From assembly GCF_000156715.1 (NCBI RefSeq), contig NZ_DS999316.1, positions 635,859 through 699,858 on the forward strand: DNA of 64,000 nt. The letters run 5' to 3'. Position 1 is the stretch's first letter. Each line of letters starts with the position of its first letter. The position numbers and the translations under genes are program-made. A model generated the notes under the pieces. The model saw nothing but the letters and a program-made list of their open reading frames with translations, had not been told where the DNA came from and did no database searches. Positions 21,218-31,346 of this stretch are shown here, in pieces. The stretch is from Francisella philomiragia subsp. philomiragia ATCC 25015. GTDB lineage: Bacteria > Pseudomonadota > Gammaproteobacteria > Francisellales > Francisellaceae.

Positions 21218-22498
21218 ATGCTTGATGCTAAATATATTAAAGATAATTTAGAAGAAGTAGCTGAGAAACTCGCAACTAGAGGTTATCAGTTTGATATAGC
21301 AGAATTCAAAGCTCAAGAAGCAAAAAGAAAAGACCTTCAAGAGAGAACTCAAGAGCTTCAATCTCAACGTAATACTATCTCCAAAGAAATAGGTAAAAGA
21401 AAGTCTAAAGGTGAAGATGCTAGTGACATTTTTGCCAAAGTTAATGATATCAACGATGAACTAAAAGTAATCGAAAAAAAGCTGAAAGATCTTCAAGACT
21501 GTATAAATAATACTCTTCTTTCTATGCCAAATCTCCCTGCTGATGATGTACCAGTTGGTAAGGATGAAAGCGAAAATGTCGAGATAAAAAAATGGGGAAC
21601 TCCTCGTGAATTTCACCCTGAAGCTCAAGCTAAAGATCATGCAGATATTGGCGAAATACTTAATATGATTGACTTCAAAGCTGCAGCAAAAATTACAGGT
21701 AGTCGATTTGTAGTTCTAAAAAGTAAAATTGCTAAGCTTCATCGTGCATTGACACAATTTATGTTAGATATGCATACAGAAAAGCATGGCTATGAAGAAT
21801 TATATGTGCCATATATGGTAAATAATGATAGTTTGTATGGAACAGGTCAGTTACCTAAATTCTCTGAAGATTTGTTTAAATTAGAAGGTGACTTTGAATA
21901 TAGCCTAATACCAACGGCAGAAGTACCTATCACAAATCTAGTAAGAGATGAAATCTTAGATACAGAATCTCTACCTAGATACTACACGGCACACACACCA
22001 TGTTTTAGAAGTGAGGCTGGTTCTTATGGGCGAGATACTAAAGGATTGATTCGTCAACATCAGTTTGAGAAAGTTGAATTAGTGCATATCACTATAGCTG
22101 ATAAAGGTGAAGAATCTTTGGAGCTCTTAACATCTCATGCAGAAAAAGTACTACAAAAACTAAACCTACCATACAGAGTAGTCAAACTATGTACGGGAGA
22201 TATGGGGTTTAGTGCGAAAAAGACTTATGATCTAGAAGTTTGGATACCTTCACAAAATACTTATAGAGAAATATCATCATGTAGCTGGTGTGGAGATTTC
22301 CAAGCTCGTCGCATGAAGGCTAGACACAAAAATCCAAGTATGAAAAAACCTGAATTGGTACATACTTTAAATGGTTCTGGTTTAGCAGTTGGTAGAACAT
22401 TACTAGCTATTATTGAGAATTACCAACAAGAAGATGGATCTATCATGATTCCTGAAGCACTTATTAACTATATGGGTGGAATTTCTGTTATTAAATAA
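21218..22498 (+). CDS. serS: Seryl-tRNA synthetase
   Basis: Charges tRNA-Ser with serine. The 426-residue protein has the N-terminal antiparallel coiled coil (about residues 28-100, rich in K, E and Q) that grips the long variable arm, then a class II catalytic core: TGQLPKF, motif 2 around [22 protein letters not shown] (residues about 258-279), and motif 3 in [11 protein letters not shown]. It is downstream of gpmI in the same transcript and its end overlaps the next open frame by 23 bases. Confidence 0.98.
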   Translation: MLDAKYIKDNLEEVAEKLATRGYQFDIAEFKAQEAKRKDLQERTQELQSQRNTISKEIGKRKSKGEDASDIFAKVNDINDELKVIEKKLKDLQDCINNTLLSMPNLPADDVPVGKDESENVEIKKWGTPREFHPEAQAKDHADIGEILNMIDFKAAAKITGSRFVVLKSKIAKLHRALTQFMLDMHTEKHGYEELYVPYMVNNDSLYGTGQLPKFSEDLFKLEGDFEYSLIPTAEVPITNLVRDEILDTESLPRYYTAHTPCFRSEAGSYGRDTKGLIRQHQFEKVELVHITIADKGEESLELLTSHAEKVLQKLNLPYRVVKLCTGDMGFSAKKTYDLEVWIPSQNTYREISSCSWCGDFQARRMKARHKNPSMKKPELVHTLNGSGLAVGRTLLAIIENYQQEDGSIMIPEALINYMGGISVIK

Positions 22499-23123
22499 TG
22501 AAATAATAAGTATACTTGTGACACTTATAATTGCAATAATGCCTCTGATTATTGCAATTATTTTGAGATCGACTTATTTTAAAGAAAAATTTGATAAACA
22601 TAGCTTTAATAAATATAAATATGATGAGCTTGAAGCTACATTTGAATATTGTCTAAATAAAAATAATCCAAGTTCAGTCAAAAAAATAAAAGCTTATAAA
22701 TATAAACTTTTATTTGATATTGCCGATATTCGAAAAATCTTTGTACGTATTTATCTTATTAATTTTCTTACTGCTAATGAGATTAATTCATTATTTTTAT
22801 TAGATCTTATAAAATTTGGTAAGGAAAAGTGGATTATATTGCCTATTATAAGAAAGCCTGATGTAATTAAGTTAATAAAAATAACTATGATTTTAGGCGC
22901 ATTAACTATTTTTATAATATTTATGGCTTATTTATATTATATATTTATTAATTCTCTTAATATTAACTATTATATTTTTATAGCGCTTTTAGCCGTTTAT
23001 TTTTTAACTATATTAGCTTTAATATCATCATTAATATTTTTATATTTTGAGATTATAAAGTATGTTTTAATATCTTTATATATTGTTTATAAAGTGTTTA
23101 TAAAGTTAAAAGAAAATCATTAG
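22476..23123 (+). CDS. Hypothetical membrane protein
   Basis: A 215-residue protein I do not recognise. It has an N-terminal hydrophobic helix ([18 protein letters not shown]), a charged Lys/Tyr-rich middle, and two strongly hydrophobic segments near residues 130-155 and 163-195. The start is uncertain: GTG at 22476 overlaps the serS end by 23 bases, and the ATG at the serS stop (22498) is in another frame and closes after two codons. Base composition is clearly more AT-rich than serS. It lies just upstream of a DUF2254 gene on the same strand and may work with it. Confidence 0.65.
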   Translation: MEFLLLNNEIISILVTLIIAIMPLIIAIILRSTYFKEKFDKHSFNKYKYDELEATFEYCLNKNNPSSVKKIKAYKYKLLFDIADIRKIFVRIYLINFLTANEINSLFLLDLIKFGKEKWIILPIIRKPDVIKLIKITMILGALTIFIIFMAYLYYIFINSLNINYYIFIALLAVYFLTILALISSLIFLYFEIIKYVLISLYIVYKVFIKLKENH

Positions 23124-23141
23124 TTTTGAAAAGAAGATTTT

Positions 23142-23195
23142 ATGAGAAAAATGATTATAAAGAACTTCAAAAATATTTTTAATAGGTGTTCTTAA
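23142..23195 (+). CDS. Possible 17-residue peptide overlapping the next start
   Basis: ATG at 23142 opens an 18-codon frame (17 residues, basic and hydrophobic, ending NRCS) whose TAA stop shares its last A with the ATG of the next gene. A purine run (GAAAAGAAG) precedes it. A stop-start overlap is a classic coupling arrangement, but an open frame this short can arise by chance. Confidence 0.25.
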   Translation: MRKMIIKNFKNIFNRCS

Positions 23196-24469
23196 TGTCA
23201 AAGATTTTTAAAATTATAAAGCGTCAGATTTATGTATTGAAAAGTAAACTTTGGTTTAAACCGGCAGCTTATTGTGTTGTAGCAACTTTAGCAATATATT
23301 TTTGTTATCTATTTCAGAAAATAGGTATAAATTTCTATTCTACAACTATTAATAAAGATACTGTTACTACCCTACTCTCTATAATTACAAATAGTATGAT
23401 TGCAGCAATGGTTTTTGCTGTAGGTGCTATAGTTACAGCTTATACATCAGCTAGTCAATCCGGAACACCTAGAGTACTATCTATACTTCTAAGAGACAGC
23501 ACTTCTCATAAAGCTACATCAACCTTTATCGGTGCTTTTATATATGGAGTTATTGCTACTATTGGTCTTAAATCTGGAATTTTTAATCAAACAGGAATCT
23601 TTTTAATATTTATTATTACCATACTCGTATTTATATGGATTATTCTTACGTTTATTGTATGGATTGACAATATTGCAAAACTTGGACAAATAAAAACTAT
23701 CTTGCAAAAAACGGAGAAACAAGCTTTTTCTACAGTTAAACAATATACAAAAAATCCGTACATGTATTGTAATAAGCTGGATAAAGAAAGAATACCAGAA
23801 GAGGCACTACCAATTTACTCTGATTATTATGGATTTCTTAATGAAATTCATCTAGAACTTCTAAACAACTATTGTGAAAAACTAAATGCAAAACTATACA
23901 TTGTAAAATACAAAGGAGAACACTTAGCTAGCTCTGAGATTATAGCTTATATCAAATCTCCCAAATATTTATCTAAAGAGATGCTTAGCAAAATTACTGA
24001 TAATTTTATTATCTCTAATGAAAAAAACTTTATTGAAGATCCAATATTTGGAGTAGAAACTCTCAGTGAAATCGCAGCTAAAGCTTTAAGTCCTGGAACA
24101 AATGATCCTGGAACTGCTATTAGTGTTATTGATTCGCTTAATCGTTGTTTGAAGTATCTAATTGATCATACAGACTCTACTACCAAAGTTATTTATAAAA
24201 ATATTTATGTGGAAGGTATTGAGATAGATCGTTTTATAAAAAGTGGATTTGAATATATAAGAATCTACGGAAGCAATAACCTTCAGGTAGCAAAACGCAT
24301 CCAAAAAAGTCTTCTTCATATTTCTAGACAACTTGAAAATAATAATAGTATTAATTTTGCAAAAGAATATCTATCAAACTGTCTAGCTCAAGCCAATCAT
24401 GAATTAAAATATGACTTTGAAAAAAAAGATCTGAAAATATTTACTGATAAATTAGAAAAACAAAAATAA
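23195..24469 (+). CDS. DUF2254 family membrane protein
   Basis: A 424-residue predicted membrane protein. Four N-terminal hydrophobic segments (about residues 25-160) are followed by a large soluble domain. The family landmarks are TSASQSGTPRVLSILLRD in the membrane region and ALSPGTNDPGTAISVIDSL near residue 295. The function of DUF2254 is not established. A GTG 9 bases upstream is in frame, but ATG at 23195 has AGG placed about 8 bases before it. Confidence 0.8.
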   Translation: MSKIFKIIKRQIYVLKSKLWFKPAAYCVVATLAIYFCYLFQKIGINFYSTTINKDTVTTLLSIITNSMIAAMVFAVGAIVTAYTSASQSGTPRVLSILLRDSTSHKATSTFIGAFIYGVIATIGLKSGIFNQTGIFLIFIITILVFIWIILTFIVWIDNIAKLGQIKTILQKTEKQAFSTVKQYTKNPYMYCNKLDKERIPEEALPIYSDYYGFLNEIHLELLNNYCEKLNAKLYIVKYKGEHLASSEIIAYIKSPKYLSKEMLSKITDNFIISNEKNFIEDPIFGVETLSEIAAKALSPGTNDPGTAISVIDSLNRCLKYLIDHTDSTTKVIYKNIYVEGIEIDRFIKSGFEYIRIYGSNNLQVAKRIQKSLLHISRQLENNNSINFAKEYLSNCLAQANHELKYDFEKKDLKIFTDKLEKQK

Positions 24470-24570
24470 ATTTCTCAAAAACTTAATAAACATTCAATCA
24501 AACAATTCTAAACTAAGCTTATCAGTGATACTATTTAAATATATTAAATACATTTATTAAATCAATTGGT

Positions 24571-25467
24571 ATGCATTTATTAGGTATAGAAGCTGGTGGT
24601 ACTAAGTTTTTCACAACGGTTGGTGATTTTGATGGAAATGTAATAGAACGTTATCGTACGGATACTACCACGCCAGAAGAAACAATGTCTGAAGTTCTTG
24701 GGATAATAAGGAATTATCAGAAAAATTATGAGATCAAAGCTCTAGGTTTGGCATGTTTTGGACCTATTGATATTAATATTAAATCTAAAACTTATGGATA
24801 TATTACAAATACTCCAAAAATAGCGTGGCAAAACTTTGATATAGTTAAAGCAGTAAAATCTGTCTATAAAGGATCTATTGGGTTTAATACAGATGTAAAT
24901 GCTGCGGCTATTTGTGAACAACTTTGGGGTTGTGCTCAAGACTTAGAAAACCTTCTTTATTTAACGGTTGGTACTGGTGTTGGTGGCGGAATAATCTGTA
25001 GTAATAAGCTAGTACAAGGTGCAATGCACTCCGAAATTGGTCACTTACTAATACCACAAAATCCACAAGATAATTTCTTAGGATGCTGCCCATTTCATGG
25101 CAACTGTATTGAGGGTCTTGCATCAGGTACTGCTATAAATAAAAGATGGAATGTAAGCCATGCTGGTTTACTAGCTGATGATCATATTGCTTGGCAGTTT
25201 GAAGCTGAATATATCGCAAAAGCATTAGTCAATTATATATGTGCATTTTCTCCAGAGAAGATTATTCTAGGAGGTGGAGTAATGCATAAGACAATCTTAT
25301 TTGATATGATTCGGAAAAATGTAGCAGATTATATAAATAACTATTTAGAATACCCTGCATTAAAAGATATGAATAGCTTTATTGTACCTGCCTCTTTTGG
25401 TGATAATACAGGCGTAAAAGGCTCACTCGCCCTTGCACTAGAAACCTTCAATACACAAACTAAGTAA
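24571..25467 (+). CDS. ROK family sugar kinase (fructokinase-like)
   Basis: A 298-residue ATP-dependent sugar kinase. It begins with the phosphate-1 motif EAGGTKFFTTVGD, has the catalytic region around NTDVNAAA, the second ATP motif LTVGTGVGGGII, and the zinc-binding segment CCPFHGNCIEGLASG, which is characteristic of the fructokinase (ScrK/GmuE) subgroup of ROK proteins. Length and motifs fit fructokinase, though mannose or another hexose is possible. It stands alone with about 100-base gaps on both sides. Confidence 0.85.
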   Translation: MHLLGIEAGGTKFFTTVGDFDGNVIERYRTDTTTPEETMSEVLGIIRNYQKNYEIKALGLACFGPIDINIKSKTYGYITNTPKIAWQNFDIVKAVKSVYKGSIGFNTDVNAAAICEQLWGCAQDLENLLYLTVGTGVGGGIICSNKLVQGAMHSEIGHLLIPQNPQDNFLGCCPFHGNCIEGLASGTAINKRWNVSHAGLLADDHIAWQFEAEYIAKALVNYICAFSPEKIILGGGVMHKTILFDMIRKNVADYINNYLEYPALKDMNSFIVPASFGDNTGVKGSLALALETFNTQTK

Positions 25468-25552
25468 TCTCGTCAAAATTATCCTTATATTATTTGTTCT
25501 TTACTGTTAAAATCTTGTTAAATTTAATTGATAAATAAACCATTAGCTAATC

Positions 25553-26812
25553 TTGATAAAAAAAATACTTGCTAACCATATACTATCCAAATCTTTGCAA
25601 ACTATGGTTGTTCAAGCTTTAGGACAAGCATGCGCATTTATTACAGCTATCCTTTTAGCTCGCCATCTAAATATAAAAGATTATGGTTTTTATATTTTTG
25701 GTGTTACCGTTGCTACTATCATAGCCGTAGTTGCAACTATGGGAGCTGGTGGTATATTAGCCAGAACTTGGGGTAAATCTGACTTAGAAAGTAGCTTTGA
25801 GCGCCATAAAGAAACGTTTCGAGTACACAACTGGTACTTCAAACGAGGCTTTGCTATAGTAATTATAATAATTACTGTAATAATTTTTTATAACCACTCT
25901 GAACATAATGATAATTCAATAGAAAATTTTGCATTGTTGTTTGCTATACCATTTTTTATGGCAAATATATTCCAGTCATTTTTTGTTGCAAGAAGAGTTG
26001 TTGTTTTTGCTAATCTAATACAACTTGGTTTAAGACTTATTATGCTATTTTTAACCATAGCTTTTATAGTCTTATATATTAATGATACTGCAATGCTTAT
26101 TGGGACCATGATGATCTTTATGACCATCTATGTTACATCCATATGGCTTATCCAGACATCAAAATATAGTTTCGAAAGTGCTAAACCAATTGGTAGCAAC
26201 TTATCTTTTGCTTTAATGCAGTGGGGATTGCTACTTTTATCACAGGTAGATATTATTATTTTAAAAGGATTATCAGGTCCTAGCAATGTAGCACTATTTG
26301 GTGTCGCACTGCAGCTTAGCGCTCTAATAAGTTTCGTATTAAATGCAGTAAACTCTAATGTTTTGTCACAGGTAGCTGATGACTATAAAAATAACTCTAG
26401 AGAAGTATTTCAACAGAAAATAACATCATACACAAGAATAATATTTGTTCTATCTATTGTGGCCATATTGGGTCTCATCATCTGCGGTTATCCAATAACT
26501 TTAATGTATGGAGAGCAATATACAACATCATACTTTATTTTCTGTATTCTAATGGTGGGACAAATTGTTAATGTACTTTCTGGTTGTGTAGCTACAATTC
26601 TTAATATGGCTGGATTTGAGAAAAACACTTGTATTGCATTCTATATCGCTTTAGCTTTAAATATCATATTAGGAAGTATTTTTACTTTGCATTGGGGAGT
26701 ATACGGACTAGCAGTTGCTTCAAGCATTTCAATGATATACTGGAATATTCACTTATTATATAAAGTAGTCACTAAAATAAAGATCAATCCTACTATATTT
26801 ATCTTCAGATAG
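25553..26812 (+). CDS. Polysaccharide flippase family membrane protein (Wzx/MurJ-like fold)
   Basis: A 419-residue protein with about 12 predicted membrane helices. The N-terminus (FITAILLARHLNIKDYG followed by an aliphatic helix) is typical of O-antigen/lipid-linked saccharide flippases of the MOP superfamily. The start is TTG at 25553; an in-frame stop lies three codons upstream of it, so no earlier start is possible. No glycosyltransferase cluster adjoins it, so the substrate cannot be inferred. Confidence 0.75.
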   Translation: MIKKILANHILSKSLQTMVVQALGQACAFITAILLARHLNIKDYGFYIFGVTVATIIAVVATMGAGGILARTWGKSDLESSFERHKETFRVHNWYFKRGFAIVIIIITVIIFYNHSEHNDNSIENFALLFAIPFFMANIFQSFFVARRVVVFANLIQLGLRLIMLFLTIAFIVLYINDTAMLIGTMMIFMTIYVTSIWLIQTSKYSFESAKPIGSNLSFALMQWGLLLLSQVDIIILKGLSGPSNVALFGVALQLSALISFVLNAVNSNVLSQVADDYKNNSREVFQQKITSYTRIIFVLSIVAILGLIICGYPITLMYGEQYTTSYFIFCILMVGQIVNVLSGCVATILNMAGFEKNTCIAFYIALALNIILGSIFTLHWGVYGLAVASSISMIYWNIHLLYKVVTKIKINPTIFIFR

Positions 26813-26814
26813 TC

Positions 26815-27018
26815 TTACGACTCTATTGGACTACTATTAGTCTTAGCTGCGCTATTAAGTGATTTAGAAACGTTATCAACGGCATTATTTACTTTTTCTT
26901 TGACTTCTTTTACTGGTTCACTTTTTATATTTGCAACAAGTAACAAGCCACCTACAAGAGCCAAGAAAACTATTAATGGTATATTTATTTTTCCAAGAAT
27001 TTTTTTAAAAATTTTCAT
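26815..27018 (-). CDS. Small membrane-anchored protein with amphipathic tail
   Basis: A 67-residue protein: a basic start (MKIFKKILGK), one membrane helix (LIVFLALVGGLLLVANI) and a Lys/Asn/Val-rich amphipathic tail (EVKEKVNNAVDNVSKSLNSA). The tail resembles the helical region of the neighbouring 27038-27442 product. It is the last of three tiny minus-strand genes and ends 2 bases from the convergent flippase gene. I do not recognise the family. Confidence 0.55.
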   Translation of the reverse strand: MKIFKKILGKINIPLIVFLALVGGLLLVANIKSEPVKEVKEKVNNAVDNVSKSLNSAAKTNSSPIES

Positions 27019-27037
27019 ACAATATCTACTTAACTAT

Positions 27038-27442
27038 TTAAAAAACCATAGTAGCTCCGCTACTTGCTTGATCTGTACCATCATCAAATCCTTTTTTAAA
27101 GTTTTGAACTTTTGTCTGAGCACTATTAGCCATATTACTCAAAGCATCTGAGGCATCATTTGCCTTTGCTTTTATAACTTCTTGGCTCTTATGTGCTTGA
27201 TCTACTATTTGATTAGCTGTTTCAGAAAATTTATTCTTAACATCATTATATGTTTGATTCATAGATTGTGAAGCATTATTAGTCTTCTCGATAATATCTT
27301 GTTTTGCTTGAGTAACAGATTGTCCAAATTCTTTACCTGTTTGATAAGAATCCCCTTGTGAATAATCAAAATCATCAGCATATACTGATAAAGAAGATAA
27401 TCCCAAAGCTGTCGCTATAATTGCTATTTTAATTTTTTTCAT
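27038..27442 (-). CDS. Small exported amphipathic-helix protein
   Basis: A 134-residue protein with a clear Sec signal peptide (MKKIKIAIIATALGLSSLSVYA, cleavage about residue 22). The mature part is almost entirely a predicted helix, with repeating Lys/Ala/Gln/Asn positions (for example DVKNKFSETANQIVDQAHKS and IKAKANDASDALSNMANSA), reminiscent of YtxH- or LEA-like periplasmic helices. AGGAG sequence precedes the ATG. It may be a periplasmic stress or envelope protein; this is inference from composition only. Confidence 0.65.
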   Translation of the reverse strand: MKKIKIAIIATALGLSSLSVYADDFDYSQGDSYQTGKEFGQSVTQAKQDIIEKTNNASQSMNQTYNDVKNKFSETANQIVDQAHKSQEVIKAKANDASDALSNMANSAQTKVQNFKKGFDDGTDQASSGATMVF

Positions 27443-27487
27443 AAGAGAATCTCCTAGTCATTATCTATATCCAATTTATAAAATTAG

Positions 27488-27763
27488 CTAACTAGTCAAA
27501 CCATTAGCTGCATCATCAATATTGCTAATTTCCTCTTTCTTAGATTGAGTTTTACTAGAGTTATCAATAGTTGCTTGATTATTTTCAGACTCAACATCTG
27601 CCAAAGTCTTAACTGCTTGTGGTGGTTGCTGCTGATTTGTACTACTATCACTAGTTATATTTTGAGCTGGAGTATCCATAGAAGTAGCTTCAGGAACAGC
27701 TCCACAAAACATTGGTAATATCATCAAACTTAATACCGATAAACTTAGATATCTTTTTTTCAT
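27488..27763 (-). CDS. Small exported protein, unknown function
   Basis: A 91-residue product with an N-terminal signal (MKKRYLSLSVLSLMILPMFCGA). The cysteine at the end of the hydrophobic stretch is preceded by PMF, a poor lipobox, so lipidation is doubtful. The mature portion is low-complexity, rich in Ser, Thr, Gln, Asn and Asp, and probably disordered. It is the first gene of the three-gene minus-strand cluster, divergent from cydD. Confidence 0.55.
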   Translation of the reverse strand: MKKRYLSLSVLSLMILPMFCGAVPEATSMDTPAQNITSDSSTNQQQPPQAVKTLADVESENNQATIDNSSKTQSKKEEISNIDDAANGLTS

Positions 27764-27917
27764 CGTATTAACCTTACTTTAAAGTGAATAAACTATTATA
27801 GAAATTACCACAAAACTCTTTTTTTTACTATATTTCAGCACTAGTTTGATATCATAAACAAGTTTATAATTCTATTGTGTTATAATTTAAAACAAAATAA
27901 AAACTACTAAATTTCTA

Positions 27918-29699
27918 ATGCTTTCAGATGCATCCAAAGAAGATAAAAAACTAGCAAGGAGTTGGCTTAAAGATATCGCATCTCCTGCTAAAAAATGGAT
28001 TAAATTAACTGTACTAATAGCTTTCTTAAGTGGTCTACTACTAATAGGTCAACTGTATCTACTAGCTCATATTTCTTATGAAGCATATCTACAAAATTCA
28101 ACACTAGGTCAACTAAGCACCTATTTTATTTTGATTATTGTGATTGTGTTAATCAGAGCTGGATTAAGCTGGATCAGAGAAATAGTAAGCTACAAAGCCG
28201 CAACATTAGTGAAAAAACAAATTCGTGAAGATATTTTAGCTCATGTTAATAGTCTTGGCCCTATTGAGCTTAATAAAACTTCTAATGCCAACATAATAAC
28301 TAGTGCGATGGAGCAAGTCGAAGGATTAACAGGTTTTTTGACTAAGTTTTTACCTCAAATAACATTATCTGGGCTAATGCCCTTGGCTATTTTAGTATTT
28401 ATATTTCCGCAAAGTATAGTATGTGGAATTCTACTACTAATATGCGCCCCTCTTATACCATTATTTATGATATTAGTGGGTTTAGGAGCAGAATCTGAAA
28501 GCCAAAAACATTTTAAAACTCTTGCAAGAATGAGTATGACTTTCTTAGATACTCTAAAAGGACTTACAACTCTAAAACTTTTTAATAAAAGCAAATCTCA
28601 TAGCGAAACTATTTACAAAGCATCTGATAATTATAGAATCCGTACAATGAAAGTTCTTAAAATCGCCTTCTTATCTTCGGCTGTACTAGAGCTTTTTGCT
28701 GCTGCTTCGATCGCTCTAGTTGCGATATATCTTGGTATGGGTTTTATCAATGCTGGTGCAGGTAATGATATTTGGTGGTCGCTAGAAAATATAACTTTAC
28801 AGGGTGGGTTATTTATTCTACTTTTAGCCCCTGAGTTTTTTATGCCTCTTAGAGAGCTTAGCACTCATTATCATGCCAAAGCTGAAGCAGTTGGTGCTGC
28901 TCTAGAAATTTCTAAAATATTTGAGATGCAACCATCTCATCAAGAAAGAAATGAAATATTTAATGATAAAGTAAACTCTATAAACATCAAAGATTTGATA
29001 GTTAAGTATGATGATAAAATAGCTCTTGATAATGTTTCTTTAGAGATTAATCACAAACAAAAAATAGCTATAGTTGGAGCTAGTGGCGCAGGTAAAACCA
29101 CACTGATAAATACGCTACTTGGTTTTATAAAATATCAAGGTAATATCTTAGTTAATAACACTATTGAGCTAAAAAATCTTGAAGAAAAATCTTGGCTAAA
29201 AAATATCTCTTGGCTAGGACAAAACTCATCATTATTCAAAGGTTCTATCAAGGATAATCTACTACTCGCAAATGCTAGCGCTACAGATGAGCAAATAAAT
29301 CAAGCTTTAAAAAATACCGATTTAAATGAATTTATAAGCTCTCTTGCAAATGGTTTAGATACGGAAGTTGGCGAGCAGAATATAGGAGTATCTGGAGGAC
29401 AGGCGCAAAGATTAGCTTTAGCTCGTGCATATCTAAAATCTCATGATATCCTAATTCTCGATGAGCCTACAGCAAGTCTAGATAAAAATAGTGAAGAGAA
29501 AATCATTAACTCATTAAAATCAAACTGGAATGATAAAACTGTAATTATGCTAACTCACAAATTAAGCTTCCTAGAGTGTGTTGACAAAATTGTAGTCTTA
29601 GCAAATGGAAAAATAGTTGAAACAGGAACATTTGAAAAACTAGTTAGCGATCAAAATAGTGAGTTCTATAATTTCTATAGAAATGAGGTAACAGCATGA
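27918..29699 (+). CDS. cydD: Thiol reductant ABC exporter subunit CydD
   Basis: One half of the heterodimeric CydDC ABC transporter that exports glutathione and cysteine and is needed for cytochrome bd assembly. The 593 residues comprise a six-helix membrane domain and an ATPase domain with Walker A GASGAGKTT (about residue 392), signature VSGGQAQRLALARA and Walker B ILILDEPTAS. The segment LAPEFFMPLRELSTHYHAKAEAVGAA closely resembles CydD. Two TATAAT hexamers lie upstream (27865-27870 and 27881-27886), but no good -35 was found. Its end overlaps cydC by 4 bases. Confidence 0.92.
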   Translation: MLSDASKEDKKLARSWLKDIASPAKKWIKLTVLIAFLSGLLLIGQLYLLAHISYEAYLQNSTLGQLSTYFILIIVIVLIRAGLSWIREIVSYKAATLVKKQIREDILAHVNSLGPIELNKTSNANIITSAMEQVEGLTGFLTKFLPQITLSGLMPLAILVFIFPQSIVCGILLLICAPLIPLFMILVGLGAESESQKHFKTLARMSMTFLDTLKGLTTLKLFNKSKSHSETIYKASDNYRIRTMKVLKIAFLSSAVLELFAAASIALVAIYLGMGFINAGAGNDIWWSLENITLQGGLFILLLAPEFFMPLRELSTHYHAKAEAVGAALEISKIFEMQPSHQERNEIFNDKVNSINIKDLIVKYDDKIALDNVSLEINHKQKIAIVGASGAGKTTLINTLLGFIKYQGNILVNNTIELKNLEEKSWLKNISWLGQNSSLFKGSIKDNLLLANASATDEQINQALKNTDLNEFISSLANGLDTEVGEQNIGVSGGQAQRLALARAYLKSHDILILDEPTASLDKNSEEKIINSLKSNWNDKTVIMLTHKLSFLECVDKIVVLANGKIVETGTFEKLVSDQNSEFYNFYRNEVTA

Positions 29700-31345
29700 G
29701 AAATTTAATACCGTTTATAAAGCTGTTTAAAAGTCAAACTCAATGGATGCTCTTGGGTACTCTACTTGCATGGTCAGCAATACTTATGGGCATAGGACTA
29801 ATGTCACTATCTGGCTGGTTTATCTCATATACTGGTTATTTGGCTACTACTACCTATGCTATTGCAACTTCATTTAACTATTTTTACCCTTCTGCTGGTG
29901 TACGCTCTTTCTCACTTGGTAGAATACTAAGTAGATATGGTGAAAGAATACTAACACATGAGGCAACTTTTAGAATAATTACAGATATTCGTGTATGGTT
30001 CTATCAAAAGCTTGAACCACTTGCGCCTTCTCATTTGTACAAATATAAAAGTGGCGACTTACTTACACGTCTAGTCAATGATATTGGTGCATTAGATAAT
30101 CTATATATTCGTATAATCTCCCCAACTGTTGTATTTGTCTTAGCAAGTATAACTATAGCTATATTATTTAGTTTCTTTAGTTTGAGCCTTGCGCTACTGA
30201 CATTTATATCATTATTACTAATAGGATTTGTAATACCGTTAGTTAGTAGCCTTTTAGCTATGAGAAAAACTCAAGATCTTAATCACACTAGTGCTGAATT
30301 AAAGACAAATATCACAGAACATGTTAACTCTCTAGCAGAGCTTAAAATCTTTGACTTAGAAGGTAAGCATCTAGAAAATATTAAAAAGCAAAATACTGAA
30401 CTACTAAATCAAGAAGAAAAAATCAGTTTTATAAGCGGTTTTGGTAGTGCTTTAATGACTTTGGCGTTAGGCTTAACTGTAGTTATGGTAACAGTTTTTG
30501 CAGTCAAACTAACTCAAAATGGCTATATAAGTGGTGCATTTATTGCTTTGATATTTTTGGCGATAATGGCAATGTTTGAATCAATTATGCCATTACCACT
30601 AGCATATCAGTATTTAGGTAAGACAATTTCTGCTTCAAAAAGGATATTAAATATTACAGATGCTAAAGCAGATGTTGAGTATCCAACAAACTCTGACATT
30701 AGTTTAGATAACTATAGTATCAGCTTCAATAATGTTGATTTTGGATATAATGCAGAGCAATCAGTACTTAAAGATTTTTGTTTAGAAATCAAACAAAATG
30801 AAAAAATAGCACTATTCGCACCAACAGGAAAAGGCAAATCTACCATTATCAACCTACTTGCTAGATTCTGGGATGTTAATAGTGGTGAAATCGCTATCGG
30901 TGATAGAAATATCAAAGAATTTAACGAAGATCAACTTAGAAACCTAATGACTGTGATTAATCAATCTCCGCATATCTTTAATACCACGATTAGAGAAAAT
31001 CTAAAGATTGCTAAAGATAATGCTACTGAAGAAGAGCTCCTAGAAGCTTTAGAAAAAGTTGAATTAAAAAAACATGTTGAGTCACTACCAAAAGGACTGG
31101 ATACTTGGACTGGTGAGCTTGGTAGGCAATTATCAGGTGGTCAGCAAAAACGTCTAGCTTTAGCGCGTGCATTCTTACAAGATAAGCCTATACTTATACT
31201 AGATGAGCCAACCGAAGGACTTGATAAAGAAACTGAAAGATTAGTTTTTGAAAATCTAGTTAAGCTTATGCAAAATAAGACTGTAATATTTATTACTCAT
31301 AATGCTAAGCTTTTGAATAAATTTGATAGGGTTGTTAGACTGTAA
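29696..31345 (+). CDS. cydC: Thiol reductant ABC exporter subunit CydC
   Basis: Second half of the CydDC exporter (549 residues). The membrane domain includes LSGWFISYTGYLA and the FNYFYPSAGVRSFSLGRILSRYGERILTHEATF-type region (residues about 61-93), which is characteristic of CydC. The ATPase domain has Walker A APTGKGKST, signature LSGGQQKRLALARA and Walker B ILILDEPTEG. The ATG overlaps the cydD stop, so the subunits are co-translated. It meets the convergent symporter gene one base later. Confidence 0.92.
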   Translation: MRNLIPFIKLFKSQTQWMLLGTLLAWSAILMGIGLMSLSGWFISYTGYLATTTYAIATSFNYFYPSAGVRSFSLGRILSRYGERILTHEATFRIITDIRVWFYQKLEPLAPSHLYKYKSGDLLTRLVNDIGALDNLYIRIISPTVVFVLASITIAILFSFFSLSLALLTFISLLLIGFVIPLVSSLLAMRKTQDLNHTSAELKTNITEHVNSLAELKIFDLEGKHLENIKKQNTELLNQEEKISFISGFGSALMTLALGLTVVMVTVFAVKLTQNGYISGAFIALIFLAIMAMFESIMPLPLAYQYLGKTISASKRILNITDAKADVEYPTNSDISLDNYSISFNNVDFGYNAEQSVLKDFCLEIKQNEKIALFAPTGKGKSTIINLLARFWDVNSGEIAIGDRNIKEFNEDQLRNLMTVINQSPHIFNTTIRENLKIAKDNATEEELLEALEKVELKKHVESLPKGLDTWTGELGRQLSGGQQKRLALARAFLQDKPILILDEPTEGLDKETERLVFENLVKLMQNKTVIFITHNAKLLNKFDRVVRL

Positions 31346-31346
31346 G

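Noticed and set aside
27846..27886. Two TATAAT hexamers and TTGATA before cydD
   Set aside because: Spacings (13 and 29 bases) do not fit a sigma-70 promoter, so only the hexamers are mentioned.
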